Of a stretch of DNA of 24,800 nucleotides, positions 1 through 5,072 are shown piece by piece. The DNA is taken from positions 1-24,800 of IMG/VR virus record IMGVR_UViG_3300022752_004741. One strand, 5' to 3'. Position 1 is the stretch's first letter. Each line of letters begins with the position of its first letter. A program made the translations under genes and the position numbers. Below the pieces are notes generated by a model. It was given only the letters and a program-made list of their open reading frames with translations. It was not told where the DNA came from and ran no database searches. Origin of the DNA: a virus.

Positions 1-961
1 TCATGATTATATTGATAATTCTAGCGATCGCTTTGAATATTATCATCGTGTCGAATCTCGCATACCATTCGACTTGGACTTTTTTAATAAGATCACTAAC
101 GGAGGCCTTCCGAATAAGACATTGAATGTCGTATTGGCAGGTACAGGTGTTGGTAAATCTTTGTTTATGTGCCATGTGGCAAGTTCGGTTCTAACTCAAG
201 GTAAAAATGTATTGTATATTACACTTGAGATGGCAGAAGAAAGAATCGCGGAAAGAATAGATGCCAATTTAATGAATGTCACTTTAGATCAGTTGAAAGA
301 ATTAACTAAGCCTTTATTTGATAATAGAATTGAAAAGATCAAAAATAAGACACAAGGCAAATTAATTGTAAAAGAATATCCTACAGCAAGCGCTCATGTC
401 GGGCATTTTAAATCTTTAATAAACGAATTGCAATTAAAAAGAAATTTTAGACCAGAAATAATTATAATAGATTATCTAAATATCTGTGCTAGTTCTAGAT
501 TTCGTGCTGGAGCTAATGTAAACTCTTATACATATATTAAAGCCATTGCTGAAGAACTTAGAGGCCTAGCCGTAGAGATGAATGTTCCTATTCTTAGTGC
601 TACTCAGACTACTAGAGGCGGATATGGTAATACTGATGTAGAACTAACAGATACTTCTGAGTCTTTTGGTCTTCCAGCGACAGTTGATTTTATGTTTGCT
701 TTGATTGCATCTGAAGAACTGGATCAATTAAATCAGATATTAGTTAAACAACTTAAGAATAGATATAACGATCCTACCTTAAATAAAAGATTCGTAATAG
801 GTGTGGATAGGGCGAAGATGAAATTATATGATTTGGAACAGTCAGCTCAAAGAAACTTGTCTGACTCTGGGATAAAGTTGAATGAGGAAAAACTAGATAA
901 CTATGATCTAAGTAGTGTATTTAAGAAACCAGCTAGAGATTTCTCTAGTATAAAAATTTAG
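1..961 (+). CDS. 41: Replicative DNA helicase, T4 gp41 / DnaB-like (5' partial)
   Basis: Hexameric 5'-3' helicase that unwinds DNA ahead of the phage replisome and works with primase. The frame is open from base 2 to the stop at 959-961, so the true start lies upstream of the window and the in-frame TTG at 74 is internal. The visible part begins just before the RecA-like core: an IPFDLDFFNKITNGG segment typical of gp41, a Walker A motif (AGTGVGKS, about 45 residues in), then YITLEMAEE (DnaB-type catalytic-Glu region) and a hydrophobic strand ending IIIIDYLN (Walker B), followed by an ATQTTRGG segment (sensor-like). About 319 residues are visible, consistent with most of the C-terminal ATPase domain. 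The next gene's Shine-Dalgarno overlaps its stop codon, so the two are probably translationally linked. Family assignment is firm; phage lineage is inferred. Confidence 0.95.
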   Translation, partial: HDYIDNSSDRFEYYHRVESRIPFDLDFFNKITNGGLPNKTLNVVLAGTGVGKSLFMCHVASSVLTQGKNVLYITLEMAEERIAERIDANLMNVTLDQLKELTKPLFDNRIEKIKNKTQGKLIVKEYPTASAHVGHFKSLINELQLKRNFRPEIIIIDYLNICASSRFRAGANVNSYTYIKAIAEELRGLAVEMNVPILSATQTTRGGYGNTDVELTDTSESFGLPATVDFMFALIASEELDQLNQILVKQLKNRYNDPTLNKRFVIGVDRAKMKLYDLEQSAQRNLSDSGIKLNEEKLDNYDLSSVFKKPARDFSSIKI

Positions 962-969
962 GAGACAAT

Positions 970-1122
970 ATGCTTTTCACTCCAGAACAATTAAAATTAC
1001 AAGAGGAACAGAAGCCCGAGAAGGTAGTTCTTCAAGAAGTGGTAATGGACAAGCCAAAGAAACTAACTAAAGAAGAGGAAGAGATATTCTTCGGGAAAGA
1101 ACCCGCGGCATTTTCTGACTAA
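970..1122 (+). CDS. Small acidic/charged protein (50 aa), unknown function
   Basis: A 50-codon gene starting MLFTPEQLKL and ending PAAFSD. It has a clear GGAG Shine-Dalgarno at 961-964, five bases before the ATG, that overlaps the helicase stop, which argues strongly that it is translated. The sequence is rich in Glu and Lys (KLTKEEEEIFFGKE) with no membrane segment, signal peptide or known motif. Position directly behind the helicase suggests a replication accessory role, but this is only context. A late-promoter-like AATAAATA (1121-1128) overlaps its end. Confidence 0.7.
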   Translation: MLFTPEQLKLQEEQKPEKVVLQEVVMDKPKKLTKEEEEIFFGKEPAAFSD

Positions 1123-1128
1123 TAAATA
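1121..1128 (+). promoter_or_regulatory. Possible late promoter (AATAAATA)
   Basis: Seven of eight bases match the T4 late promoter octamer TATAAATA. The context CTAATAAATA recurs ahead of the virion genes at 15237-15246. It could drive the small gene at 1175. One mismatch and AT-rich surroundings keep confidence low. Confidence 0.35.
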
Positions 1129-1174
1129 CTAGTACCTATGAAAATAAAAATTAACCTGCCAATAAGGGGGTGGG

Positions 1175-1336
1175 ATGGAAAAATTAGTATTTACAATAAA
1201 CGATCTGATTCAAATAGGTCTGTTCGTTGCAGCATGTTACGGGTGCTATAGAGCAGGGATTGATAGAGGAGTATCAGATACTCTTGAATTTTTAGAATCA
1301 GAAGGACATATAGAATTCAAATCAGAGGAGAAGTAA
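1175..1336 (+). CDS. Small protein (53 aa) with hydrophobic N-terminal half, unknown function
   Basis: Starts MEKLVFTIND behind a purine-rich AAGGGGG (about 1164-1170) at good spacing, and ends EFKSEEK. Residues 10-23 (DLIQIGLFVAACYG) form a short hydrophobic stretch that could be a membrane-associated helix, followed by a charged tail. It sits directly on a strong terminator whose stem begins inside the stop codon. An ATG at 1138 opens a different, compositionally poor frame and was not chosen. No family recognised. Confidence 0.6.
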   Translation: MEKLVFTINDLIQIGLFVAACYGCYRAGIDRGVSDTLEFLESEGHIEFKSEEK

Positions 1337-1363
1337 AATAGGGGGTTTAGGCCCCTATTTTTA
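1335..1363 (+). terminator. Rho-independent terminator
   Basis: A 10-bp perfect stem (AAAATAGGGG with CCCCTATTTT, 1335-1344 and 1352-1361) with a 7-nt loop, ending in a T run. It closes the helicase-containing transcription unit. Confidence 0.9.
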
Positions 1364-1388
1364 CCTTTTGTAAATCAATAACCTACAA

Positions 1389-1408
1389 GTGTTGTTCTTT
1401 CACAACAC
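1389..1408. repeat. Inverted repeat upstream of the SWIM gene promoter
   Basis: GTGTTGT / ACAACAC, 7 bp around a 6-nt spacer, about 14 bases before the -35 box at 1422. It could be an operator or simply a hairpin between the terminator and the promoter. Confidence 0.4.
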
Positions 1409-1421
1409 CAATACCGAGCAT

Positions 1422-1457
1422 TTGACACGGAATACAGTTGGTTATATAATAATGGTA
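1422..1457 (+). promoter_or_regulatory. Sigma70 promoter for the SWIM gene
   Basis: Perfect TTGACA (1422-1427), 17-bp spacer, perfect TATAAT (1445-1450). The predicted start is A1457, seven bases past the -10 box, inside GGTATG (1454-1459). Two other promoters here (1837 and 2627) carry the same hexamer in the same register. The predicted start coincides with the first ATG of the gene, so the mRNA may be leaderless. Confidence 0.85.
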
Positions 1458-1840
1458 TGATGAAATTAAATATTGGACAAACAGTAGACCTTAAGGTCAA
1501 GGCATACTCTCATCTGTATAAGCAAGAGGGTTGGATTGAGCGACAGGTTAAGGGTCAAGTAGTACAAAAACCAAAATGGTTGGATGATGACTATGTATCC
1601 GTGATGACTGGCAACCCCAATTATCCGGTATCGCATATTTACAAGCCAAATATTGTTGGATTCGACTTGACACAGGATCGTATTGATAGTAGAATGTTCA
1701 TTGTTAGGTCAAAGTCTAAGGGCAAAACCTACAATGTAATCTCGCAAAACGGTAGTGTCCAATGTGATTGTATTGGTTATCAGTATCGTAAGTATTGTAA
1801 ACATAGCACCGCGGTTAAGAAATTTATCCAAAATGCTTGA
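1457..1840 (+). CDS. SWIM-type zinc-finger protein (127 aa)
   Basis: Small protein with a C-terminal SWIM-like zinc-binding motif: C103-x-C105, then C114-x-H116 within QCDCIGYQYRKYCKH. SWIM domains bind DNA or mediate protein contacts. The N-terminal 90 residues are basic and beta-rich in appearance, with no recognised domain. The start is ambiguous (ATGATG at 1457 and 1460). No Shine-Dalgarno precedes either codon, and a consensus promoter puts the mRNA 5' end at or next to 1457, so leaderless initiation is likely. Its own strong promoter suggests early expression. The SWIM assignment rests on the cysteine/histidine spacing only. Confidence 0.8.
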   Translation: MMKLNIGQTVDLKVKAYSHLYKQEGWIERQVKGQVVQKPKWLDDDYVSVMTGNPNYPVSHIYKPNIVGFDLTQDRIDSRMFIVRSKSKGKTYNVISQNGSVQCDCIGYQYRKYCKHSTAVKKFIQNA

Positions 1841-1872
1841 CATGCGATTCTAACGATGTTAATATTATGGTA
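1837..1872 (+). promoter_or_regulatory. Sigma70 promoter for the gene at 1912
   Basis: TTGACA (1837-1842), 17-bp spacer, TAATAT (1860-1865), then GGTATG at 1869-1874 with predicted +1 at A1872. The -35 box overlaps the last codon and stop of the SWIM gene. Confidence 0.8.
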
Positions 1873-1911
1873 TGGTAGTAATTAAATTTAAATATGAGAG
1901 GTAATTTTATT

Positions 1912-2307
1912 ATGTCGATTCAATATTTTACAGTTGCAGGTGTTTCAACCCAGCATGGTGTTACTAAGGTTCGGTTCGCCAATGATATCGTGTCTCGTAC
2001 TAAGCTACTGGCTAAGGGCGGACATAGTCCATTGGAACTGATTGAGCTTCCTAAAGCAATGACAAAGTCTGAAGCATGCCAGCATTTGCTTTCAGTTGGC
2101 GGAGTGTTCGAGCAGTGGACCGACCTTATTAATGAGACAATGGGTAAGAAATCAGGCAACACTGCAGCGCCGAAAGTTGCTAAGGCGCCGGCCAAGGTTA
2201 AGGCTCCTGCTAAGACCAACGCTGTTAAGCAACCCAAGGTTACAGTCGCTCCAAAAGCTGAGGACGAGGATCTTGAGATTGAAGAGCTGAAGCAAATCGC
2301 AGCTTAA
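1912..2307 (+). CDS. Hypothetical protein with Lys/Ala/Pro-rich tail (131 aa)
   Basis: The start at 1912 (MSIQYFTVAG) is preferred over an in-frame ATG at 1894, because the bases after 1894 (AGAGG) form the Shine-Dalgarno for 1912. Residues 1-75 look like a small globular domain. Residues 80-115 are a low-complexity Lys/Ala/Pro linker (repeated APAK/KAPAK units), followed by an acidic end (EDEDLEIEELKQIAA). The composition resembles nucleic-acid-binding or scaffold-linker tails but no family is recognised. Its base composition is GC-richer than the metabolic genes downstream, like its SWIM neighbour. The sigma70 promoter at 1837 gives it its own transcript of about 40 nt leader. Confidence 0.75.
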   Translation: MSIQYFTVAGVSTQHGVTKVRFANDIVSRTKLLAKGGHSPLELIELPKAMTKSEACQHLLSVGGVFEQWTDLINETMGKKSGNTAAPKVAKAPAKVKAPAKTNAVKQPKVTVAPKAEDEDLEIEELKQIAA

Positions 2308-2398
2308 ACGTCGGGAGACGAATACGTGGGGGAGTGAGCGAGACATGAGAGCTCGCCTATTCTTAAACGACAATATGCGCCCCTTAGTAATAACGAGG
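2308..2398 (+). other. Non-coding, hairpin-rich spacer
   Basis: No plausible gene. Small hairpins include CGTC-GGGA-GACG just after the stop codon and GCGAG...CTCGC around 2338-2356. There is no T-run terminator. It may be the 3' UTR of the preceding gene or part of a structured RNA. Confidence 0.4.
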
Positions 2399-2424
2399 TT
2401 GTCTAGTGTATAAATAATAGACAA
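2399..2424 (+). promoter_or_regulatory. Late promoter TATAAATA inside a 7-bp inverted repeat
   Basis: An exact T4 late promoter octamer at 2409-2416, flanked symmetrically by TTGTCTA (2399-2405) and TAGACAA (2418-2424). The repeat could be an operator or form a 5' RNA hairpin. It precedes a self-contained unit ending at the terminator at 2566. Confidence 0.6.
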
Positions 2425-2435
2425 CAGGAGAAGTT

Positions 2436-2537
2436 ATGTTTTGTATGTTACATTCCTTTAGAATTAGTACGGTATCAGGCTATGATAAGCCAGAGTGCCG
2501 TGCCACACAAAATCCATGGAGTGTGCTAGAGGGCTAG
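2436..2537 (+). CDS. Possible 33-aa small protein inside a structured RNA
   Basis: An AGGAG Shine-Dalgarno (2426-2430) sits five bases before an ATG that opens 33 codons (MFCMLHSF... ending SVLEG). The ORF lies almost exactly inside a 15-bp stem: the 5' arm (2437-2451) begins in the start codon and the 3' arm (2538-2552) begins right after the stop. Such a stem would hide the initiation region, giving possible self-limited translation. The alternative is that this is a non-coding RNA and the Shine-Dalgarno is coincidental. The peptide has two Cys and two Trp/Tyr-containing turns but no recognisable family. Confidence 0.4.
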   Translation: MFCMLHSFRISTVSGYDKPECRATQNPWSVLEG

Positions 2538-2565
2538 GTAACATACAAAACACAGTTTTTACCTG

Positions 2566-2605
2566 AAACCCTCGTAGCAGAAATGTTCCGAGGGTTTTTT
2601 TATTT
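2566..2605 (+). terminator. Rho-independent terminator
   Basis: A 9-bp stem AAACCCTCG / CGAGGGTTT (2566-2574, 2589-2597) with a 14-nt loop and a seven-T run. Confidence 0.92.
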
Positions 2606-2626
2606 TAGAATTGAATATCCTTACAG

Positions 2627-2662
2627 TTGACTCGGGTATCATTAGATGTTAATATAAGGGTA
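2627..2662 (+). promoter_or_regulatory. Sigma70 promoter of the tRNA array
   Basis: TTGACT (2627-2632), 17-bp spacer, TAATAT (2650-2655), GGTATG at 2659-2664 with predicted +1 at A2662. The first 60 nt of the transcript include a hairpin GAACGA-TACG-TCGTTC before tRNA-Ile. Confidence 0.8.
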
Positions 2663-2724
2663 TGGTGAAGAACGATACGTCGTTCGAAGCAGTAAAAAGT
2701 TCATTAATAATTTAGCGTACCAAT

Positions 2725-2799
2725 ACCAGGTTAGCTCAGAGGTAGAGCAGTGGATCGATAATCCATTGGTCAGTGGTTCAATCCCACTACCTGGTACCA
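2725..2799 (+). tRNA. tRNA-Ile(GAT)
   Basis: Acceptor ACCAGGT/ACCTGGT, D stem GCTC/GAGC, anticodon loop TCGATAA, canonical T-arm, encoded CCA. Its terminal ACCA (2796-2799) is also the first four bases of the long-stem element at 2796-2899. Confidence 0.95.
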
Positions 2800-2899
2800 T
2801 ATTGAAGCACACTTGAAGACCCGTCAAGGACCAACGCTACGATGCATAGACATATAAGCCGGGGCGAAAAAGTTTGGTATTAGTGTGTTTCAATATGGT
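2796..2899 (+). ncRNA. Long-stem RNA element 1
   Basis: Arms ACCATATTGAAGCACAC (2796-2812) and GTGTGTTTCAATATGGT (2883-2899) form 17 bp with one G-U wobble. The 70-nt interior contains CTTGA/TCAAG with a 7-nt loop, and an ACCAA...TTGGT helix. It overlaps the 3' ACCA of tRNA-Ile and ends five bases before tRNA-Ala. It belongs to a family of five. Confidence 0.75.
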
Positions 2900-2904
2900 A
2901 ATTT

Positions 2905-2979
2905 GGGGGATTAGTATAGTTGGGAAAACACCGCGCTTGCACCGCGAAGTCATCGGTTCGATGCCGTTATCCTCCACCA
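2905..2979 (+). tRNA. tRNA-Ala(TGC)
   Basis: Acceptor GGGGGAT/ATCCTCC, anticodon loop CTTGCAC, T-loop TTCGATG, encoded CCA. Confidence 0.92.
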
Positions 2980-2980
2980 A

Positions 2981-3043
2981 GTTGTGTTGCAACTGATCTG
3001 AGGAACTCCCGTACACCTCAGTGAGAATAACAAAAAAACGGGG
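2981..3043 (+). ncRNA. H-type RNA pseudoknot between tRNA-Ala and tRNA-Asp
   Basis: Stem 1 is CTGAGG/CCTCAG (2998-3003, 3016-3021). Its loop contains CCCGT (3008-3012), which pairs with ACGGG (3038-3042), extended by a T3007-G3043 wobble. Linking loops are 3 nt, 3 nt and a 16-nt A-rich strand (3022-3037), which is classical H-type geometry. A small hairpin GTTG/CAAC precedes it. The overall plan recalls preQ1-I riboswitches and the T4 gene 32 leader pseudoknot, but no family match can be claimed. Confidence 0.6.
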
Positions 3044-3051
3044 CCAAATTT

Positions 3052-3126
3052 GGTCTCAAAGTGTTCATGGACGCACGTTGGCTTGTCACGCCAAAAGAAG
3101 GGGATCGTTACCCCTTGGGACCGCCA
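3052..3126 (+). tRNA. tRNA-Asp(GTC) with unusual T-loop
   Basis: Acceptor GGTCTCA/TGGGACC, D stem GTGT/GCAC, anticodon stem TTGGC/GCCAA with loop TTGTCAC, T stem AGGGG/CCCCT, discriminator G, encoded CCA. The T-loop is ATCGTTA instead of TTCRANY, so the usual T54-A58 pair is replaced by A54 and T58. Bases 8 and 14 also read A and T rather than T and A. Confidence 0.88.
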
Positions 3127-3132
3127 GTATTT

Positions 3133-3206
3133 GCGGGTATAACTTAGTGGTAAAGTAACTGGCTTTTAACCAGTAAATCGGAGTTCGATTCTCCGTGCCC
3201 GTACCA
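3133..3206 (+). tRNA. tRNA-Lys(TTT)
   Basis: Acceptor GCGGGTA/TGCCCGT (G1-U72 wobble), anticodon loop CTTTTAA, T-loop TTCGATT, encoded CCA. Confidence 0.95.
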
Positions 3207-3212
3207 GTATAT

Positions 3213-3287
3213 GCACCGTTCGACTATCGGTTAGGTCGCCACCCTTTCAAGGTGGAAAGATGGGTTCGATTCCCATACGGTGTACCA
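3213..3287 (+). tRNA. tRNA-Glu(TTC)
   Basis: Acceptor GCACCGT/ACGGTGT, anticodon stem CCACC/GGTGG with loop CTTTCAA, T-loop TTCGATT, encoded CCA. Confidence 0.95.
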
Positions 3288-3295
3288 AGTTTTAT

Positions 3296-3368
3296 GCGGG
3301 TGTTCTCCTGGGAGAGGACTCAGCCTTCCAAGCTGATGGAGAGGGTTCGAATCCCTTCGCCCGCTCCA
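3296..3368 (+). tRNA. tRNA-Gly(TCC)
   Basis: Acceptor GCGGGTG/CGCCCGC, anticodon loop CTTCCAA, T-loop TTCGAAT, encoded CCA. Confidence 0.95.
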
Positions 3369-3376
3369 AGTATTAT

Positions 3377-3454
3377 CCGTCATTAGCTCAGTGGACTTAG
3401 AGCATTCGGCTACGAACTGAAGGGTCGGGAGTTCAAATCTCTCATGACGGTCCA
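3377..3454 (+). tRNA. tRNA-Arg(ACG)
   Basis: Acceptor CCGTCAT/ATGACGG, D stem GCTC/GAGC, anticodon loop CTACGAA, T-loop TTCAAAT, encoded CCA. A34 would need deamination to inosine by the host TadA to read all CGN codons. Confidence 0.95.
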
Positions 3455-3460
3455 ATATAT

Positions 3461-3534
3461 CTCGGTGTAGTATAATGGCATTACGTTGGTCTCCAAAACC
3501 AGTTATGGCGGTTCGAATCCGTCCACCGAGGCCA
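3461..3534 (+). tRNA. tRNA-Trp(CCA)
   Basis: Acceptor CTCGGTG/CACCGAG, anticodon loop CTCCAAA, discriminator G, encoded CCA. Confidence 0.95.
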
Positions 3535-3541
3535 GTATTAT

Positions 3542-3619
3542 TGGGGGTTAGCTTAGTTAGGTCTAAAGCACTAGTCTTTGAAATTAGGATCACTGGTTCG
3601 AATCCAGTACCCCTTGCCA
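3542..3619 (+). tRNA. tRNA-Gln(TTG)
   Basis: Acceptor TGGGGGT/ACCCCTT with an unpaired U1/U72, matching the weak first pair expected of tRNA-Gln. D stem GCTT/AAGC, anticodon loop CTTTGAA, T-loop TTCGAAT, discriminator G, encoded CCA. Confidence 0.92.
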
Positions 3620-3625
3620 ATCAAT

Positions 3626-3701
3626 GGTGGTTGTAGCACAATGGCAGTGCCCCGGTTTGTGAGACCGTTAAGTGTGAGTTCGAATCTCATCAACCACCCC
3701 A
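3626..3701 (+). tRNA. tRNA-His(GTG)
   Basis: Acceptor GTGGTTG/CAACCAC with an extra G at -1 (3626) opposite discriminator C73, the hallmark of tRNA-His. Anticodon loop TTGTGAG, encoded CCA. Confidence 0.95.
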
Positions 3702-3707
3702 GTATTA

Positions 3708-3783
3708 GCTGGATTAGCTCAGTTGGTAGAGCGGCACGTTTACACCGTGTAGGTCGGCAGTTCGAGACTGTCATCCAGCACCA
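3708..3783 (+). tRNA. tRNA-Val(TAC)
   Basis: Acceptor GCTGGAT/ATCCAGC, D stem GCTC/GAGC, anticodon loop TTTACAC, T-loop TTCGAGA, encoded CCA. Confidence 0.95.
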
Positions 3784-3788
3784 GTTAT

Positions 3789-3862
3789 GCCTTCGTCGGT
3801 TAGTGGTAAACCAACGGTTTTGTAATCCGTGACTGTCTGTTCGATTCAGACCGAAGGCACCA
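3789..3862 (+). tRNA. tRNA-Thr(TGT)
   Basis: Acceptor GCCTTCG/CGAAGGC, anticodon loop TTTGTAA, T-loop TTCGATT, encoded CCA. Confidence 0.95.
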
Positions 3863-3868
3863 AAATAT

Positions 3869-3944
3869 ATCACCGTGGTCTAATGGATAAGGCAACGCTC
3901 TTCTAAAGCGTCCGATGGGGGTTCGAGTCCCTCCGGTGGTACCA
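3869..3944 (+). tRNA. tRNA-Arg(TCT)
   Basis: Acceptor ATCACCG/CGGTGGT, anticodon stem ACGCT/AGCGT with loop CTTCTAA, T-loop TTCGAGT, encoded CCA. Confidence 0.95.
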
Positions 3945-3967
3945 ATTGTAGATTAGACGAAGTATTA

Positions 3968-4056
3968 GGAAGGTTGGCAGAGTGGTAATGCACCGGATTG
4001 CTAATCCGCCGTTCACGAAAGTGGGCGCACAGGTTCGAATCCTGTACCTTCCGCCA
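3968..4056 (+). tRNA. tRNA-Ser(GCT)
   Basis: Class II tRNA with a long variable arm. Acceptor GGAAGGT/ACCTTCC, anticodon loop TTGCTAA, T-loop TTCGAAT, discriminator G, encoded CCA. Confidence 0.95.
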
Positions 4057-4061
4057 GTAAT

Positions 4062-4155
4062 GGAAGCGTGGCAGAGTCTGGTTTATTGCGCTAGTCTTGA
4101 AAACTAGAGGATCTAGGAATAGGTTCCGTGAGTTCGAATCTCACCGTTTCCTCCA
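4062..4155 (+). tRNA. tRNA-Ser(TGA)
   Basis: Class II tRNA. Acceptor GGAAGCG/CGTTTCC, anticodon stem CTAGT/ACTAG with loop CTTGAAA, long variable arm, T-loop TTCGAAT, encoded CCA. Confidence 0.95.
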
Positions 4156-4170
4156 AGTTGTACAAAATGC

Positions 4171-4206
4171 TTGACATATATAACTACAGCATATATAATA
4201 ATGAAA
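4171..4206 (+). promoter_or_regulatory. Consensus sigma70 promoter inside the tRNA array
   Basis: TTGACA (4171-4176), 17-bp spacer, TATAAT (4194-4199). Predicted start near 4206, about 18 bases before tRNA-Asn. It would drive tRNA-Asn, the endonuclease, tRNA-Cys, tRNA-Tyr and the structured region. It lacks the GGTATG start motif of the promoters at 1422, 1837 and 2627. Confidence 0.88.
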
Positions 4207-4223
4207 ATAAAGTAAAAGACAAT

Positions 4224-4299
4224 TCCGCGGAATTCGAGCATGGTGCACGGACCTGCCTGTTAAGCAGAGATTAGCTGAGATCGTTACTCAGACGCGGAG
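4224..4299 (+). tRNA. tRNA-Asn(GTT), divergent
   Basis: Acceptor TCCGCG/CGCGGA (6 bp; seventh position G-A), D stem TTCG/CGGA with an 11-nt loop containing GG, anticodon loop CTGTTAA on a 4-bp stem plus a C-A mismatch, T stem CTGAG/CTCAG directly abutting the acceptor strand, discriminator G. The T-loop is ATCGTTA, the same non-canonical loop as tRNA-Asp. The 3' sequence is CCC rather than CCA, so the host would need to finish the end. U1, C2 and G73 fit bacterial tRNA-Asn. Standard tRNA models may miss it. Confidence 0.72.
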
Positions 4300-4304
4300 C
4301 CCTA

Positions 4305-4321
4305 GAGTCTCGTCAAGACTC
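4305..4321 (+). ncRNA. 6-bp hairpin after tRNA-Asn
   Basis: GAGTCT-CGTCA-AGACTC, perfect stem with a 5-nt loop, not followed by a T run, so not a terminator. It lies in the leader of the endonuclease gene and may mark a processing site. Confidence 0.45.
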
Positions 4322-4360
4322 GAACTCTTATATATACTAGTATACAGTTAGGAGATAACT

Positions 4361-4993
4361 ATGTACTATACAATTTATAAGATAACAAATCAAATTAATG
4401 GCAAAATCTATATAGGATCACATAAGACCAAAAATTTGAATGACGATTACATGGGGTCGGGTAAGTATCTTAGATATTCCCAGAAAAAATATGGGATGCA
4501 TAATTTTTCTAAAGAAATTTTATTTATCTTCGATAATCCTGATGATATGTTTAAAAAAGAAAAAGAACTTGTTTCCGAAGATTTTTTATCCTCAGAAAAT
4601 ACATATAATTTAAAACAAGGTGGTTTCGGTGGGTTTGATCTAGTAAATAAAACAGGTAAAAATTTATATGGAAACAATGGAAAATTAGGATTTGGTGGTG
4701 AAAACCTTATTAAAGGTAGATTCAGAAAAATGACACAAGAAGAAAAAAATAAAATATCCAATACTATGAAAGAAGGGTATAAATCGGGTAAACTTTTGCC
4801 AACTTTCAAAGGCAAAACTCACTCAGATGCTACTAAAAAATTAATAGGAAGTAAAACCTCTGTGCATCAAGCAGGAAATAAAAACTCTCAGTATGGGACA
4901 ATGTGGATTACAAATGGATTACAAAATTTAAAAATACAAAAAACTGCCGAGATACCTGACGGATGGGTGAAAGGTAGAAAATTAAAAAAGTGA
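4361..4993 (+). CDS. GIY-YIG endonuclease, Seg-like homing enzyme (210 aa)
   Basis: Free-standing homing endonuclease expected to cut phage genomes lacking it and so spread itself and flanking DNA. The N-terminal domain carries the GIY-like TIY (4-6) and YIG (17-19, KIYIGSHKT) motifs, then a KEKELVSE segment typical of the catalytic-Glu helix. The middle and C-terminal parts (about 120-170) look like nuclease-associated DNA-binding repeats (FKGKTHSDATKKLIGSKTS). The last 40 residues (MWITNG...DGWVKGRK) resemble the tail module common in phage homing enzymes. A clear AGGAGA Shine-Dalgarno precedes the ATG. Its stop codon (4991-4993) lies inside tRNA-Cys, which starts at 4990. T4 SegB likewise sits in that phage's tRNA cluster. 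Lower GC than the surrounding tRNAs fits insertion as a mobile gene. Confidence 0.92.
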   Translation: MYYTIYKITNQINGKIYIGSHKTKNLNDDYMGSGKYLRYSQKKYGMHNFSKEILFIFDNPDDMFKKEKELVSEDFLSSENTYNLKQGGFGGFDLVNKTGKNLYGNNGKLGFGGENLIKGRFRKMTQEEKNKISNTMKEGYKSGKLLPTFKGKTHSDATKKLIGSKTSVHQAGNKNSQYGTMWITNGLQNLKIQKTAEIPDGWVKGRKLKK

Positions 4994-5064
4994 AGGTGGC
5001 AGAGTGGCCCAATGCAAGAGTCTGCAAAACTCTAAAACCGTGGGTTCGAATCCCACCCTTCACT
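4990..5064 (+). tRNA. tRNA-Cys(GCA)
   Basis: Acceptor GTGAAGG/CCTTCAC, anticodon stem AGAGT/ACTCT with loop CTGCAAA, T arm GTGGG-TTCGAAT-CCCAC, discriminator T. The next bases are CAA, so CCA is not encoded. The 5' end overlaps the endonuclease stop codon by four bases. Confidence 0.93.
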
Positions 5065-5072
5065 CAAGATAT

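Larger units (their letters stand above)
2426..2605 (+). ncRNA. Structured RNA with three-way-junction fold
   Basis: A perfect 15-bp closing helix (2437-2451 with 2538-2552) encloses two hairpins. The first is ACGG/CCGT (2469-2472, 2498-2501) with an inner GGCT/AGCC stem (2478-2481, 2488-2491). The second is CACAC/GTGTG (2504-2508, 2521-2525). A late promoter precedes it and a strong terminator follows, so it would be a separate short transcript of about 170-180 nt. The layout (long closing stem, folded interior) resembles the five long-stem elements in the tRNA array, although the arm sequence differs. Not recognised as any known RNA family. Confidence 0.6.

Noticed and set aside
1138-1251. 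A 37-codon ORF starting at 1138
   Set aside because: It is out of frame with the better-supported gene at 1175, has no Shine-Dalgarno and has unlikely composition.
3195-3873. Long open frames on both strands across the tRNA genes
   Set aside because: They are read through tRNA sequences and consist of repeated translations of T-arms and acceptor stems (for example repeated GFEPV-like segments).
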